Assembly (NCBI RefSeq): GCF_036898095.1
Contig: NC_090728.1
Location: 85,066,882 to 85,130,881 of the forward strand
Source: Palaemon carinicauda
Lineage: Eukaryota; Arthropoda; Malacostraca; Decapoda; Palaemonidae
Reading direction: 5' to 3'
Length of the DNA stretch: 64,000 nt
Under the pieces are notes generated by a model, which was not told where the DNA came from, searched no databases, and was given only the letters and a program-made list of their open reading frames with translations. The position numbers were made by a program, and so were the translations under genes. Positions 11,628 through 22,734 of the stretch are shown here, in pieces. The first letter of the stretch is position 1. Every line of letters starts with the position of its first letter.

Positions 11628-11957
11628 TGACAAATTCGGAGATATTTTGGTTTCTTCCCTAACTAATACAAAGCTGGAGTTATTTATGTGGATTATCTTT
11701 CAGCGTAGCTGGAAGATAGCTATTAGACTTTAATTGCGAGGTGGCAACCCTGCCAGCGGTTAGGCTGGGGTTGGCGGGGGGTTACCCAGCCACCTCTATA
11801 TATACTCTCACAGCAGTGGAGAGGTCACTTTTTTCTTTTGTCTCGGTAGAGATCGGACGTGTCCTTTCTCTCCCTGACTGTCATTGGACTTTTGATTTTG
11901 CTTTCTTTCTTTTTAGGTGTGCATGTTCTCTCTACGATCGCCTTCATGCAAACGTGT
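11628..11957. mobile_element. Terminal fragment of another DIRS-like family (left arm)
   Basis: Starts TGACAAATTCGGAGATATTTTGG and runs through CTAACTAATACAAAGCTGGAGTTATTTATGTGG, a diverged version of the DIRS A/B end (TGACAAATTCGGAGATAATTTG and CTAACCATACAAACCTTAGCTATTTA). No internal genes follow. Host sequence containing GATGAAAATAGCTCTTAAAGA occurs on both sides (11593 and 11965), and part of it recurs near 12060, so the fragment lies in a small local duplication. Mirror at 52301-52652. Confidence 0.6.
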
Positions 11958-12263
11958 AGGAATAGATGAAAATAGCTCTTAAAGATGTCTCTGAAATGTA
12001 TATTTATGGTCTATCTAAAATTATATTGTCACGAGGGTTGTTATCTATTTAGTAGGAATAGATGAAAATATATCTTGAATAGGCCAGTAAAAAGTATACC
12101 ATACCATTATTATTATTAGCAGAAAAATACTGCATACAGATTTCTTGCATAGTCACATTTTTAAAATTTTGCTGTTGTAAATGGTATGAATATTAAAATT
12201 AAACATACTGTATTTGTTTGTGTTCTTGAAAAGGTTTTACTAAAATAACCTTCTCTTCCTCAG

Positions 12264-12365
12264 ACCCTGACCCAAGCGTTCAGTCATCATGATCAAGACA
12301 GAGACGGTGTTGTTACAATATCCTACGAGCAATTCCTTCACATGGTGTTTAGTGTGCGAGTCTAA
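12264..12365 (+). CDS. Last coding exon of a penta-EF-hand protein (PDCD6/ALG-2-like), left copy
   Basis: A pyrimidine-rich acceptor ending TTCCTCAG (to 12263) is followed by an open 33-codon exon and TAA. The peptide starts TLTQAFSHHDQDRDGVV and ends ISYEQFLHMVFSVRV. The D-x-D-x-D-G calcium-loop start, the SYEQ-L-MVFS ending and the length match the fifth EF-hand of PDCD6/ALG-2, a calcium-dependent adaptor whose last EF-hand mediates dimerisation. Earlier exons are not visible on the + strand within the window and should lie upstream, beyond the repeats. Phase 0 at the acceptor. The right-arm copy (51896-51997) differs by one synonymous change (GCG/GCA for the alanine), so both look functional. 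Peflin or another penta-EF-hand protein is less likely given the ending. Confidence 0.8.
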   Translation, partial: TLTQAFSHHDQDRDGVVTISYEQFLHMVFSVRV

Positions 12366-12474
12366 CGGAAGAATCACGTTTCCTTAGCAAGTTAAGATTT
12401 AGGCCAGTAGCATATTCTTTCTAACCTCTCAGTAATGAGATAATTTCGCTTGCTACGGCAAAATATTCAAGGCC

Positions 12475-12791
12475 AATAGGGAGCCGAAGTCATGATGTCA
12501 GTTACCATGGGAACGGCCACCCTGGTTCAAGCGTAAACACTGTTAAGAAGTATCCTAGTACGGGATGGCTGGTTGCAGCTTAATGCAGTTGATCTACTAA
12601 TTTGATGACTAAAATTACATAAAGCATGGTGGAAACCACTACAATTCAGATCACATACCGTCCTTTTCCTATTCAAATGGGATGACTGGGAAAGTCAATT
12701 TAAAGGGGGCCTGTGTTAGAACACTGGCTAAGTTGAAGATCTGTGAGCACCTGAAGCAGTTATTGTGAACGTCGGACTTCGGCTCCCTATT
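12475..12791. mobile_element. 317-bp MITE in the 3' UTR (left copy)
   Basis: Bounded by 17-bp perfect inverted repeats, AATAGGGAGCCGAAGTC and its complement. No coding capacity. The outermost bases may include a TA target duplication. It sits 110 bp after the stop codon of the EF-hand exon. The right-arm copy (51470-51786) is also 317 bp, so it predates the split of the arms. Confidence 0.75.
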
Positions 12792-12870
12792 ATACATATG
12801 TAATTTTTCATTTATTTTATGCTAAGTTTTTGTACCCTGCCTGCCCAAGGAGTGTTCATAGAACAATTAT

Positions 12871-12960
12871 ACACTTTAAAGTTTATAGCATAGAGTTATG
12901 TACTTTAAAGTTTATAGCATAAGAGTTATGTACTTTAAAGTTTATGGCATAGGGTTTATG
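12871..12960 (+). repeat. 30-bp tandem triplicate (left copy)
   Basis: Three units of the form TACTTTAAAGTTTATAGCAT plus AAGAGTTATG. Mirror at 51301-51390. Confidence 0.85.
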
Positions 12961-14953
12961 AAAATTATGGATAGAAACTAGTTGATAGTGAATTTATGAT
13001 GGTGTCATAATTGGAGAAATGGAAGTCTTTACAGTTCAGCATTTTTTATCATGCACTTGCTGCTTATGTTGTACAGTAGCTAAGCATGCAAAAAAAATTA
13101 TAGTTCTCTAGTTGTTTAGTAAATAACTTGAAGGTTTAAGCTATGGTATTTTCTATATTATTGTTTTTTATGTAATTGTGTAATATTTCCATCCTGTGAT
13201 AATAGACCTCTTGTTCCCCATTTCACATGTTGAATGTTTCCAGATGGTTTGGGCCAGGTAAACAGTAAAGGTTATCTCATATCACTTGCCAACCTCTATT
13301 GTACGTTTAATGCCTTCTTAAATGTACCGTGCAATACACGAATGTAAACTCTTTTGGTCTCCTTGCTATTGCATGTTACTGTACTTTGGTAGACTCGTCG
13401 GGATTCATAAAGGTTGTTTTGATTCCGTTAGAAAACAATGACTCACAGAGGCCTTTGCTTTGAAAATGTTCTTCATATACCGGTAATTGTAGTTTTATTA
13501 CTAGCTGTACTGTAATTTAAAGAATGTGCTTCACAGTTGCCTAAAGTTTTCTTCTAGTTAAACTGTTACGAACAATTTTCACTTTAGATCTAGAGATTAT
13601 CACATTTATGCTCTTTGCAAGTAATTTTGTTACTCTGGTATAAAAGCTTTTTTCTGTTAAAATGTTATAAAGCTTAATTATTTTATTAGTGACATACAAT
13701 ACTTTCTATATAAACCTGTTTCAATATCAAGACTGTAAATTTATCTAATATTGAGCATGATTACAAGGAAATGTTTAGGGAAAGGATTTCACCACGTGAC
13801 AATGAATATAGTGCTGCCATTTTATTAGAAACGGTTCCTACTTAAAAGTGCTTTGCTGGTCTTTCCGTCTTACTTGAAGTTTACGTAATAGAAATTATTT
13901 TCATAGCAGTATCAAACTAAGGCAAGTTTAGATGTAGAATTTCACTGCTGATTCCATTTTTGATTAAGTGAAATAGTAGCATTACTGAGCTAATAGTGAA
14001 ATATAAAACAATACTAAGGTAATAAGTACAGAGATTCACATGTGTACAGTATCTAAAAAAAATCACGATTAAGGTAGTAATTATTAGTGCGCTATTATGA
14101 AGCATTGCTAATGTTAATCATTGAAAGAAAAGGACATTTTTCTAAGCTTATTATTAAAGTTATACTGTCTCTTTACTTGAACCTCACTTGATCACTTGCT
14201 TCTGTGAAGTGTGAGTATGTGAAATTACACTTTTATGACATTCCTCACTGTTTGAACGTTTTATATTTTTGTATGTTACTCATGACATGTATTGTTCTAA
14301 GTTGGAGTAAAAATTTTATCCATTCAGTATGCTGTTTCTTTAACTTGAGAATTTTACTGTCACAAGAGTAGCCTCAGCTTTTTCTTCATATGTGATGAAA
14401 AATCAGTAATGAGGAAATGAAATACTTAAATATATGATAGTATCACTAAATATGTAACATGGCAGTTTGAGGTACTGTGTATTGTATTATTAGCACAATG
14501 TTCCAGTTATATTCTGAAGGTCATGCAAAAACATGAGAGTTCCATCTTGAGGTACCATTAAATGTGCCGTTTTTTGGCATCTTGCCCTGAGCTTGCTCAA
14601 AGTAGTCCATACTGGAACTGAAGTTGCATTTTTGATTACTGTATACATGGCAAGTGTAGGCTTTGGAATACTATCCAACCGACAATAATGCAATTGGATC
14701 AACACTGCTTTTTTACGTTGAGGACTTGAAACATTATTTTATTTTATGACTCCTAATGTTCATATTGCTTACTTGTAAAAGCCTAGATTTACATAGAGGT
14801 ATACAGTAACCCTTCTGCCTTTATAGGCATTACATTTCAGGGTCCCAGGCAAAAATTTAAAATCCACAAAGCAGATACAGAAATATACAGTACATGTTTA
14901 CAGTATTTTTATAATTTTGTATTTTATTATCTCTATTAATTTATGCTTTTATA

Positions 14954-15165
14954 TGACAAATTCGGAGATAATTTGTATTTTTCCTAACCATACAAACCTT
15001 AGCTATTTACATTGGGTTTACTTTCGGCATAGCTGAAATGACGAGCCAATAGTTTTTAACGAGGGTTAACTACCCCCGCGCTAGTTAGCGGGGGTAGGGG
15101 AAGGGGTAGCTTGCTACCCCTCCCCCCCCACACACCGGTGATTTGCTTCACTTCACTTAGAGGTA
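14954..15165 (+). repeat. Terminal inverted repeat of DIRS B, left side
   Basis: Pairs in inverse orientation with 22735-22926 through CGAGCCAATAGTTTTTAACG, the GGGTTAACTACCCCCGCGC segment and the GTAGCTTGCTACCCCT segment. Confidence 0.85.
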
Positions 15166-15203
15166 GGACTTGACTTGGGGGACAGGGCTGGCGGGCAAAT
15201 ATG

Positions 15204-15302
15204 TGTAAATAGCTAAGGTTTGTATGGTTAGGAAAAATACAAATTATCTCCGAATTTGTCATTTGTTCCGTAACCGAAATACAAACCACGCTATTTACAT
15301 TG
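15204..15302. repeat. Internal complementary region of DIRS B
   Basis: Complement of the left end (TACAAATTATCTCCGAATTTGTCA) abuts the complement of the right end (TTTGTTCCGTAACCGAAATAC) at about 15263. This is the expected circle-junction template. Confidence 0.85.
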
Positions 15303-15781
15303 GGTGACTTACCCCTTAGGAAGGGTGGAAAGTCCCCAGCCTTACTGACTTTGGCTTTCCCCGGGGGCTCCGCTTCCCAGTGAGTAGCACTTGAGAAAGG
15401 GAGCCCCTGCACCTCACAAGTTCCTCGCTTCGCAAGGAACGTGTGGCCTACATAAGTTGTGTGTGGAGGGAAGAGCGTGACTCGTCCTATGAAGTTGACC
15501 TTGAGACCTTTAGATAGGAATCCAGGATAGGACGTTCCCAATACCACCTCGTCAGGGTATGGGGGACGCGACAGTATTAAGCTTAATACTAGGAGCACAA
15601 GGAAGAATGGGTTACCTGCACAAGTTGAGGTCAGCTATGCGGAGACCAGGATGCTGCTTCCCCAAGAGAGGGGAGGATGAAGAAAGAAGTAAGGGTCAGA
15701 CATACTCTTTCATTCACGCAGACTAAAACCGGGTAACAACGCCCTCAACCTACTGCTACTTGTCCATAAAGGAGCATGAGG

Positions 15782-17539
15782 TTAGACCAACTGTTGTGCA
15801 GCCACCACAGGGCCGATAGAAAAGATATCGAGGCTCCTGTGGGTCACGTCCTGCAGGTAGTGGGGTGTGAAGGTCGTCTGACTCTTCCAGACCCCAGCTT
15901 GAAGCACCTGCGTCGCAGAGAAGTTTCTCTTGAAGGCCAGGGACGTAGCAATGCCCCTGACATCGTGTGCCCTAGGGCGATGTGACGGAGGAGGGTATAA
16001 ATTCAAGGCGTGATGGATAACCCTTCGAATCCAAGCTGAGATGGTGTTCTTGGTGACCCTCCTCTTCGTCCTGCCTGTGATAACAAACAATGCTTGCACT
16101 TGAGGACGAACTGCAGCTGTTCTCTTCAAGTAACACCTCAGACTCCTCACTGGACATAGTAGCAGCTGGTCTGGGTCGCTTGTTACAGAACGGAGACTCG
16201 CGATCCTGAAAGAGTCGAACCGTGGGGCCGGCACTCCAGGGTTCTGAGTCTTGGCAACAAACTCAGGGACGAACCTGAACGTTATCTCCCCCCATCCCCT
16301 TGAATGGGCGATGTCGTACGAGAGACCATGAAGTTCACTAACTCGCTTGGCAGAGGCCAAAGCGAGCAGGAAAGCCGTCTTCCAAGACAGGTGGCGATCA
16401 GAGGCCTGGCGTAATGGTTCGAAGGGAGGTCTCTTAAGAGCCCTGAGAACCCGAACCACGTTCCAAGGAGGAGGTCTCACTTCCGACTGAGGGCAGGTAA
16501 GCTCATAGCTACGTATGAGTAGAGAGAGTTCCAGCGAGGAAGAAATGTCCACTCCTTTCAGCCTAAAAGCCAAGCTTAAGGCTGAGCGATAGCCTTTCAC
16601 CGCTGAGACCAAAAGGCGCATTTCCTCCCGCAAATAAACGAGGAACTCCGCTATTGCTGGAATAGTGGCATCGAGTGGAGAGATACCCCTCCCACGACAC
16701 CAACCACAGAAGACTCTCCACTTCGCCTGGTAGACTCCCTCAGAGGACTTTCGCAGGTGCCGAGACATCCTCTCTGCAACCTGTTGCGAAAAGCCTTTCT
16801 CCGTGAGGAGACGCTGGACAGTCTCCAGGCGTGAAGCCGAAGTGAGGCTACGGCCTTGTGGAAGATGTTGCAGTGTGGTTGTCTGAGTAGCTCGTGTCGT
16901 GGGAGAAGTTTTCTCGGGAGCTCCGTTAGGAACTGCAGAAGGTCCGGGAACCATTCCACGTGATGCCATAGCGGAGCTATCAGAGTCATCGAACAGTTGA
17001 CTGATAGTCTGGTCCTGTTGAGCACCCTTCTCATCAGACAGAACGGTGGGAAGGCGTACACGTCGATGTTGTCCCACCGTTGTTGGAAAGCATCTTGCCT
17101 GAGTGCCTTGGGGTCCGGGACTGGGGAGCAGTACAGGGGCAGCTTGAAATTCAAAGCTGTCGCGAACAGATCCACGGTTGGGGAACCCCACAAAGTCAGG
17201 ACTTTGTTGGCTATCTGAGGATCCAAAGACCACTCGGTACTCACTATCTGCGAAGCCCTGCTCAGACTGTAGGCGAGCAAATTCCTCTTGCCAGGAATGA
17301 AGCGAGCTGATAGTGTTATCAAATGGACTTCGGTCCACCTCAGAATCTCTACTGCAAGATGGGATAGCTGCTGTGAAAAAGTACCTCCCTGCTTGTTGAT
17401 ATAAGCCACTACCATGGTGTTGTCGCTCATCACCACCACGGAGTGACCCACCAGGGTCCGTTGGAACTCTTGAAGAGCCAGAAAAACGGCCTTCATCTCT
17501 AGCAGGTTGACGTGCAGGTACTTTTCTGATTCTGACCAA
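15782..17539 (-). CDS. DIRS B tyrosine recombinase ORF
   Basis: Site-specific recombinase thought to insert the circular DNA copy of the element. The open frame is 585 codons, but the first 200 or so (17539 to about 16925) overlap pol and look like out-of-frame pol. The recombinase proper starts around SASRLETVQRLLTEKGF. Family residues are all present: Arg in ASAKRVSELHG, His and Arg in RAHDVRGIATSLAF, Trp in AGVWKS and the nucleophile Tyr in FTPHYLQDV. It ends FSIGPVVAAQQLV. The first codon is uncertain because no clear ATG marks the start, and expression may depend on overlap with pol. This is the only fully open ORF of element B, and it suggests a young insertion. Confidence 0.85.
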   Translation of the reverse strand: MVRIRKVPARQPARDEGRFSGSSRVPTDPGGSLRGGDERQHHGSGLYQQAGRYFFTAAIPSCSRDSEVDRSPFDNTISSLHSWQEEFARLQSEQGFADSEYRVVFGSSDSQQSPDFVGFPNRGSVRDSFEFQAAPVLLPSPGPQGTQARCFPTTVGQHRRVRLPTVLSDEKGAQQDQTISQLFDDSDSSAMASRGMVPGPSAVPNGAPEKTSPTTRATQTTTLQHLPQGRSLTSASRLETVQRLLTEKGFSQQVAERMSRHLRKSSEGVYQAKWRVFCGWCRGRGISPLDATIPAIAEFLVYLREEMRLLVSAVKGYRSALSLAFRLKGVDISSSLELSLLIRSYELTCPQSEVRPPPWNVVRVLRALKRPPFEPLRQASDRHLSWKTAFLLALASAKRVSELHGLSYDIAHSRGWGEITFRFVPEFVAKTQNPGVPAPRFDSFRIASLRSVTSDPDQLLLCPVRSLRCYLKRTAAVRPQVQALFVITGRTKRRVTKNTISAWIRRVIHHALNLYPPPSHRPRAHDVRGIATSLAFKRNFSATQVLQAGVWKSQTTFTPHYLQDVTHRSLDIFSIGPVVAAQQLV

Positions 17540-18914
17540 AGGCCTGAGGTCCTCTGGTCCAGAATGTGCGCCCCCACCCTTCTATTGACGCGTCCGAAAA
17601 CAGTGTCAACTCTGGGGGGAGGACGAGAAGATCTACTCCCTTTCGCAGGTTCTCGTCGACCAGCCACCACCGCAGGTCCGCCTGTTCCGAAGGTCCTATC
17701 GGGACCTGTAAGTCGGGGGAATCGGATCCTTGATTCCACCGGGACTTGAGCCGCCACTGCAGGGATCTCATCCTGAGACGGCCATTTGGAACCAGACGAG
17801 CCAGGGAGGACAGGTGACCTAAGAGACGCAACCACGATTGGGCGGGAAGCTCTTCTCGCCTGAGGAAGGGTTCCGCCGCCACCCTCCTCAGCCTTGCTAT
17901 CCTGTCGTCTGATGGAAAGGCTTTGTGGAGATTGGTGTCTAACAACATGCCTAGATAAACCAGTCGTTGGGACGGCTGCAGAGAGGACTTCTCGAGATTT
18001 ACCACGATCCCCAGATCCTGGCAAAGTCCCAGAAGCCTGTCTCGGTGTCGAAGAAGGGTCGACTCCGAATCTGCTAGGATCAGCCAGTCGTCCAGATAAC
18101 GAAGGAGACGGATGCCGTTCCTGTGCGCCCAAGATGAAATCAGGGCAAACACTCTGGTGAACACCTGAGGTGCTGTGGAGAGACCGAAGCACAGCACCTT
18201 GAACTGGTAGATCTTGTTGTCTAGGCAGAATCTCAGGTACTTCCTGGAAGACGGATGGATTGGGATCTGGAAGTACGCGTCCTTTAGATCCAGTGTGCAC
18301 ATGAAGTCTTGTGGTCTCACCGCAAGTCTGACCGTGTCCGCTGTCTCCATGCTGAACGGAGTTTGCTTGACAAACTTGTTCAGATCTGAGAGGTCGATGA
18401 CAGGTCTCCAGCCTCCAGACGCCTTCTTTACAAGAAAGAGTCGACTGAAGAAGCATGGGGAGCCGTCGACAACCTCCTGGAGAGCATCCTTCTTGAGCAT
18501 GGTCTCGACTTCTGCCCGAAGGGCTAGCCCCTTTACCGATCCCATGGCATAGGAGCTCAACGACACTGGATTCGCTGTCAGGGGAGGTTGAGATGTCGTG
18601 AATGGGACGCGATAGCCTTGGCCGATCACGGAGACCGTCCAAGCATCGGCCCCATGTTGCTGCCACCTGTGCACGCAACTTTGAAGGCATCCCCACACAG
18701 GTGGACACGTGAGGGGACTGCCACTCCTAGCGTTTGCGGCCGCTCCCTCTAGGAGTCTTGCCTCCCCTGGAGGACTTACCGCCCCTCTTGTCCTTGGCTG
18801 GAAAGGGCTGGGGCTTAAACAACACTTTCTTAGCTGCCGGCGCCTGCTTTGGTGTCTTGCGAGGCTGCTGCTGCGGTTGCTGCGGAGCTGGAGGCTTGTA
18901 GGGCCGAGATGCAA
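16810..18914 (-). pseudogene. DIRS B pol: RT, RNase H, methyltransferase-like (one-base break)
   Basis: Copies the element RNA into DNA. The RT part is open from about 18914 (the codon there is TTG, so the true start is unknown) and has LFLVKKASGGWRPVIDLS, motif A CTLDLKDAYFQIPIHP, CFGLSTAPQVFTRVF and the catalytic YLDD in RYLDDWLI. RNase H begins at FSDASIEGWG and continues in the next frame with NLLEMKAV, MSDNTMVVAYI and LAYSLSRA; the last motif has Tyr where D and E have Asp. The methyltransferase-like part has SPTVDLFAT, YCSPVPDP and YAFPPF. The frame shifts at the G-run of GGGTGGGGG (about 17572-17577); one missing G accounts for it. That may be a real mutation or a homopolymer error in the assembly. 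Confidence 0.8.
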
Positions 18915-21900
18915 GGGCCCTTTGGAGGAGGGAGTCTTGGCTAGACTTCATCCACCTCTGAGCTGTACGTTCAATGTCCTGCGGCTCGAACAGATTCCCC
19001 CCAGGAGGGAAGCGTGCCTGAGCCTGCAGACATCCACGGCGGGGACCTTCGGATGGATCTTCTCGGTCACCGCATCACGATGCTTCAACACCGAGTTGGC
19101 CCAAAGGTTGGTAACCTGATGTGCCAGGAACTCGATGGAGCGAGTGCCCGAGAGGAGGAAGGTCTCCAGGGCCTTCCTATTGGTCTCCTTAGACAGATCC
19201 TCGGAGCGCAATAGGATACCCAGAGACCCAAGCCAGATATCCAGCCACGAAGTGGCCTGCATGGCGCACTTAACAACCTTCTCATGGCTCAGGATTTCCG
19301 ACGCCGAGAACGTCACCTGCCGGGAGGAGAGCTTCTCAAGAGGAACTCCCCTAGCGAGCTCTTCTACCGAATGATAGAGGGGAAGAGCGAGGCTAGACTC
19401 CCCCATGATCTCAAAATACCTCCTCTACTGGAGACGAGGAGGTGGGAGGAGTTTTATTCCCGGCAGAGGAACGACTGGAGGAAGCGAGAACCGCGAGTTG
19501 AGCATTGGCCCTGGCTCTGGCACTCTTCAGCCCCTGGGACCAGGGCAAAGCCGCTCTGGCCTTGGGGGGCTTCTGAGTACCGTACACCTGATCCAGGACC
19601 GTGTCCTTGCCTTCACGGGGGGCGATCACGGGGTCCATGAACCCGTTGAGCTGTCTCTTCAGGCTCAGAACCTGCCAGAAGGCATGCTCAGACTCTTGCT
19701 GGTCTCCTCCCTGTGGACTGGCAGCTAAGTCTCCTGTCCCCGGAATCTCTTCCTGGGGAGATGCGTGGACGTTCTCCCGGGGTGCAGCTGGATCCTGATG
19801 AATTCAAGAAGAAGACTTCGGAACCATCTTGGAGTCCTTAGGTTCCCTCCTGGGCGGGATACACGACCCCAACAAAGAGGTCTGGAAGGCGCCTTCCACG
19901 CGAGACGATTCCCCTCCACGAGGAGACGACTTCCCCTTTGGAGCCGAGGGGGAGACCGCTACCTCACTTGATACTCCTGAGGACGGAAAAGCCTCGTCCT
20001 CGGGAGAAGGAGAAAGCGCCTGCGAAGGGGACAGAGCCTTCCTGACGGACCTCTTAGGAACCAGCTTCACCCTGGGATAAGTCACCACGAAGTCCACTCC
20101 TCTCCTTCTCTTCAGTGGGGGCGAGGCCGCCGTTGGCTTGTGTCCTTGATTGGCGAGTGCCGGCTTCATAGCCTTCACTAACGCCCGCATCAGAGAACCA
20201 AACCAAGACTGCCGAGACATGGACACAGAGTCCGAAATTCCCGCTGGAGGGAAGGGGATCGGGCGATCTTTCGGAGTGGACACCACTGGACCTGCCTGTA
20301 AGGAAAAAGGGGAAGAAAGTTGTTCTGACCTCTCCGAAGGGTCTTCCCTATCCTGAAAAAGAGACCTGCGCTTAGGTGGGGGCGATCCTGATTGCGGTCT
20401 GGCGACATGCGTCCCTGCTGCTGTCGCGAGCTGCGGAATCCGACGCGAACGGGGGTCATGCTGACGCTCGTGCGTAGGCGAAGCTAAGGAGTCGCGCGCG
20501 AGAGGCTGTTGAAGCGCGGGGGCGCAATCGCGCGGAGACAATCGAGCGCGGGCAAACTGTCGCACAGGCGAGTAAGCGCGTGGGCGAGCGCGCGCGAGGG
20601 CGAGCTGGCGAGGGAACGCGTTGGGACGTGGGCGAATGAGATCGCTCCGACGACCACTGTCGATGGTGTCCAGGGGACCTGTAACGCGTGGGAGAGCGAT
20701 GGCGAGCAGGCGATGGCGAGCAGGCGATCGATGGCACATTGGTGAACGCTGGCGCGTAGGCGAGCGATGGCGCGTTGGCAAGCGATGGCACGTGGAACGC
20801 GCAGGCGAGCGACAGCGCGTGGGCGAGCTGGTAGAAGGAGACCCATGTCTCTCCAGATCCTCTGGGCGCCGACGCGTCGGAGAGCGCTTGCGCGCAGGCG
20901 AAAGATCACGCGGGCGGTCAGGAGAGCGCCGATGTTCAGGGGATCGCTGACGCGCTGGGGACCGTTGACGCGCAGGAGATCGCTGACGCGTCTGTGATCG
21001 CTGGCGAGCAGGAGGGCGACCCGTGGAATCCTGTGTGGGAGCTGCCGGCACGTTGCACAAAGGCGAACGTTCACGAACAGGCTCAGGAACAGGAGGTGCG
21101 TGGGCGCGAGGGCGTACAGGAACCTTGGAAGTACGCGTAGGAGACCGCGAGCGTTGCTGCGCTGGAAGAGGCTGACGAGCAGGATCGCGAGGGCGAGGAG
21201 AAGAGTCCTTGTCCAAGACCTGAACCGAAGTTCTAGGTCGTGCGGCCGAACGTGGGCGCACAGGGCGCGTGTCAGGAACTGGGAGCGCAGGTGCGCTCTG
21301 ACGGGCAGGAGATCTAGAGCGCTCAGGAGACCGATGGCGCACTGGGCCCACAACAGGAACAGCAGGATGTTCGGTGTCCTCAGGAGAGCGCTGGCGAGCA
21401 GTGGGGCGACGATCATCAGGAGAGCGCTGACGAACAGGAGAGGACTGGCGATCAGGAGAACGCTGACGAGCAGGAGAGCGCCTGTGCGCTAACACTGCAG
21501 AAGGGCGCGCAGGGGAACCCTGACGCGCAAGGGAACCACCCACACCGTGGGAGGCAACCCTTTGCCCCGAAGGGACCGTTGCCCGTCGGATGACGAGGTC
21601 ATACTGCTGTCCATCTGCACCAGAGGCGGAAGGTCTGGAAGGCGTTGGAGAACGAGATCGATCCCCGGAGAGGTCTAAGGAGACAGGAACTGCAGGCTGC
21701 TTACGGCGAGGAGAGTCCCCATCGGAGGAAGGAGGTGAAGATTCAAAAAGGTGCCTCTTAGCACCCTTATAGGGAGACGGGAGGCCCTTGCGACGTAGCG
21801 GACGGTGAGCCTTACGGCGAAGGCGGCCATGAGGGGGGTCGTCAGGATCATCAGTCCTCCGAAGGGGAGTCTCAGTCAAAGCGCTCCCCTGAGAGGGAGG

Positions 21901-22616
21901 CTTGGCAGCAGAAGAGCCCGTGGGACTCCCTTCCCCCTTCGAAGGATGTACAGAAGGGGGAAGAGAGCCTTCAGCAACGTCATCCTCATCAGGAACCGCA
22001 GAGGTTTGCCCAGACCCGTCAGAAGCCTCTGTCACCACGACGTCGACGATAGACAGAGGATCTACCTCTGCTATCACCGGCGACTGCTTAACAGCAGCCC
22101 CCAACTGGACAAGGTCAAACAGGGCTTCCTTGGAGGGCAGGCCCTTAAGCCCCAAGGAGGCCCAAAGCTGAAAAAGATCATCATGAGACACAGGATCATT
22201 ATCAAAAACCTCCTCTGGAGGAGGAGGGGGAGCCGCCCCGTTATGGGAGGCGACGCCCTCACCCCCACCGAAGGTCGGGAAACAGAACTAGGGTCTGCGC
22301 TCCCACTCGGCGGTCTCCCCTTAGGAGCCGGACGAGGGGGAGCTTCGGAGGAGGTTTGGGCGGCGGATTTAGAGTCCCGAGAGCCTTCCTCCTTCAAGGC
22401 AACCCCAGAAGGAGAACGGTCTCTCTTGGACTTCTTCTTACGCCGGCGGCCAAACTTCTCCCACTGGGAGGCAGACCACTCCCTACACTCAATACAAGTA
22501 TTTTCTCTGTCACACCGTCGGCCTCAACACTGCGGGCAAAGGGTGTGAGGATCCGTATCCACCGCAGACATGAAAGTACCGCAAGGGCGACCGGCAATAC
22601 CAGGGCACTTGCGCAT
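18727..22616 (-). pseudogene. DIRS B gag-like ORF, broken
   Basis: The likely start is the ATG at 22616, in good context (CCACCATG). Its N-terminus is Cys/His-rich: MRKCPG, a second Cys eight residues on, then DPHTLC-x2-C, C-x5-C-x2-C and EWSASQW. A TGA interrupts at 22524-22526, just after the fourth Cys, and a frameshift lies near 22250. A 795-codon open stretch (22191-19804) follows with a long RS/RQRSP repeat region (about 21500-20690). It ends in a TGA at 19804 but continues in frame to 19411, shifts again near 19408 and 19000, and ends in a basic tail KRGGKSSRGGKTPRG at 18727. Element D has the same order in one intact ORF. Function as a nucleocapsid-like protein is inferred from position. 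Confidence 0.7.
20690..21500 (-). repeat. RS-type 18-bp coding repeats in DIRS B gag
   Basis: On the minus strand, degenerate 18-bp units encode variants of RQRSPA, such as RSPARQRSPDR and RQRSPARQRSPARQRSP. Composition is CpG-rich compared with the AT-rich surroundings. The frame stays open across the repeat, so copy-number change by whole 18-bp units would be tolerated. Confidence 0.8.
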
Positions 22617-22734
22617 GGTGGACATCCAAGGGGGAGGCCAACTTCAAACACACACAAGCTGAGGAAAAGCAAAAAAGATTAAGGCTGTCAAACGAGGACG
22701 ATGGACAGACACGTCTGTTCATCGCCGGAGCCAA

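Larger units (their letters stand above)
12366..14953 (+). other. Probable 3' UTR and downstream flank of the EF-hand gene
   Basis: Follows the stop codon directly and is well conserved between the arms. It contains a MITE (12475-12791) and a 30-bp triplicate (12871-12960). I could not pick a poly(A) site with confidence. The minus-strand ORF at 14490-14705 (DSIPKPTLAMYTVIKN...) is broken by a 2-nt indel in the right arm (49560-49770), so I treat it as a relic or chance ORF. Confidence 0.5.

Noticed and set aside
17020..18708. First half of the 685-codon minus-strand ORF in DIRS B as a separate gene
   Set aside because: Upstream of about 17575 it is the shadow of the RT frame; only the later part (RNase H, methyltransferase-like) is real and belongs to pol.
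20484..21416. 310-codon minus-strand ORF and matching + strand ORFs in the RS-repeat region
   Set aside because: Out-of-frame shadows of the 18-bp gag repeat.
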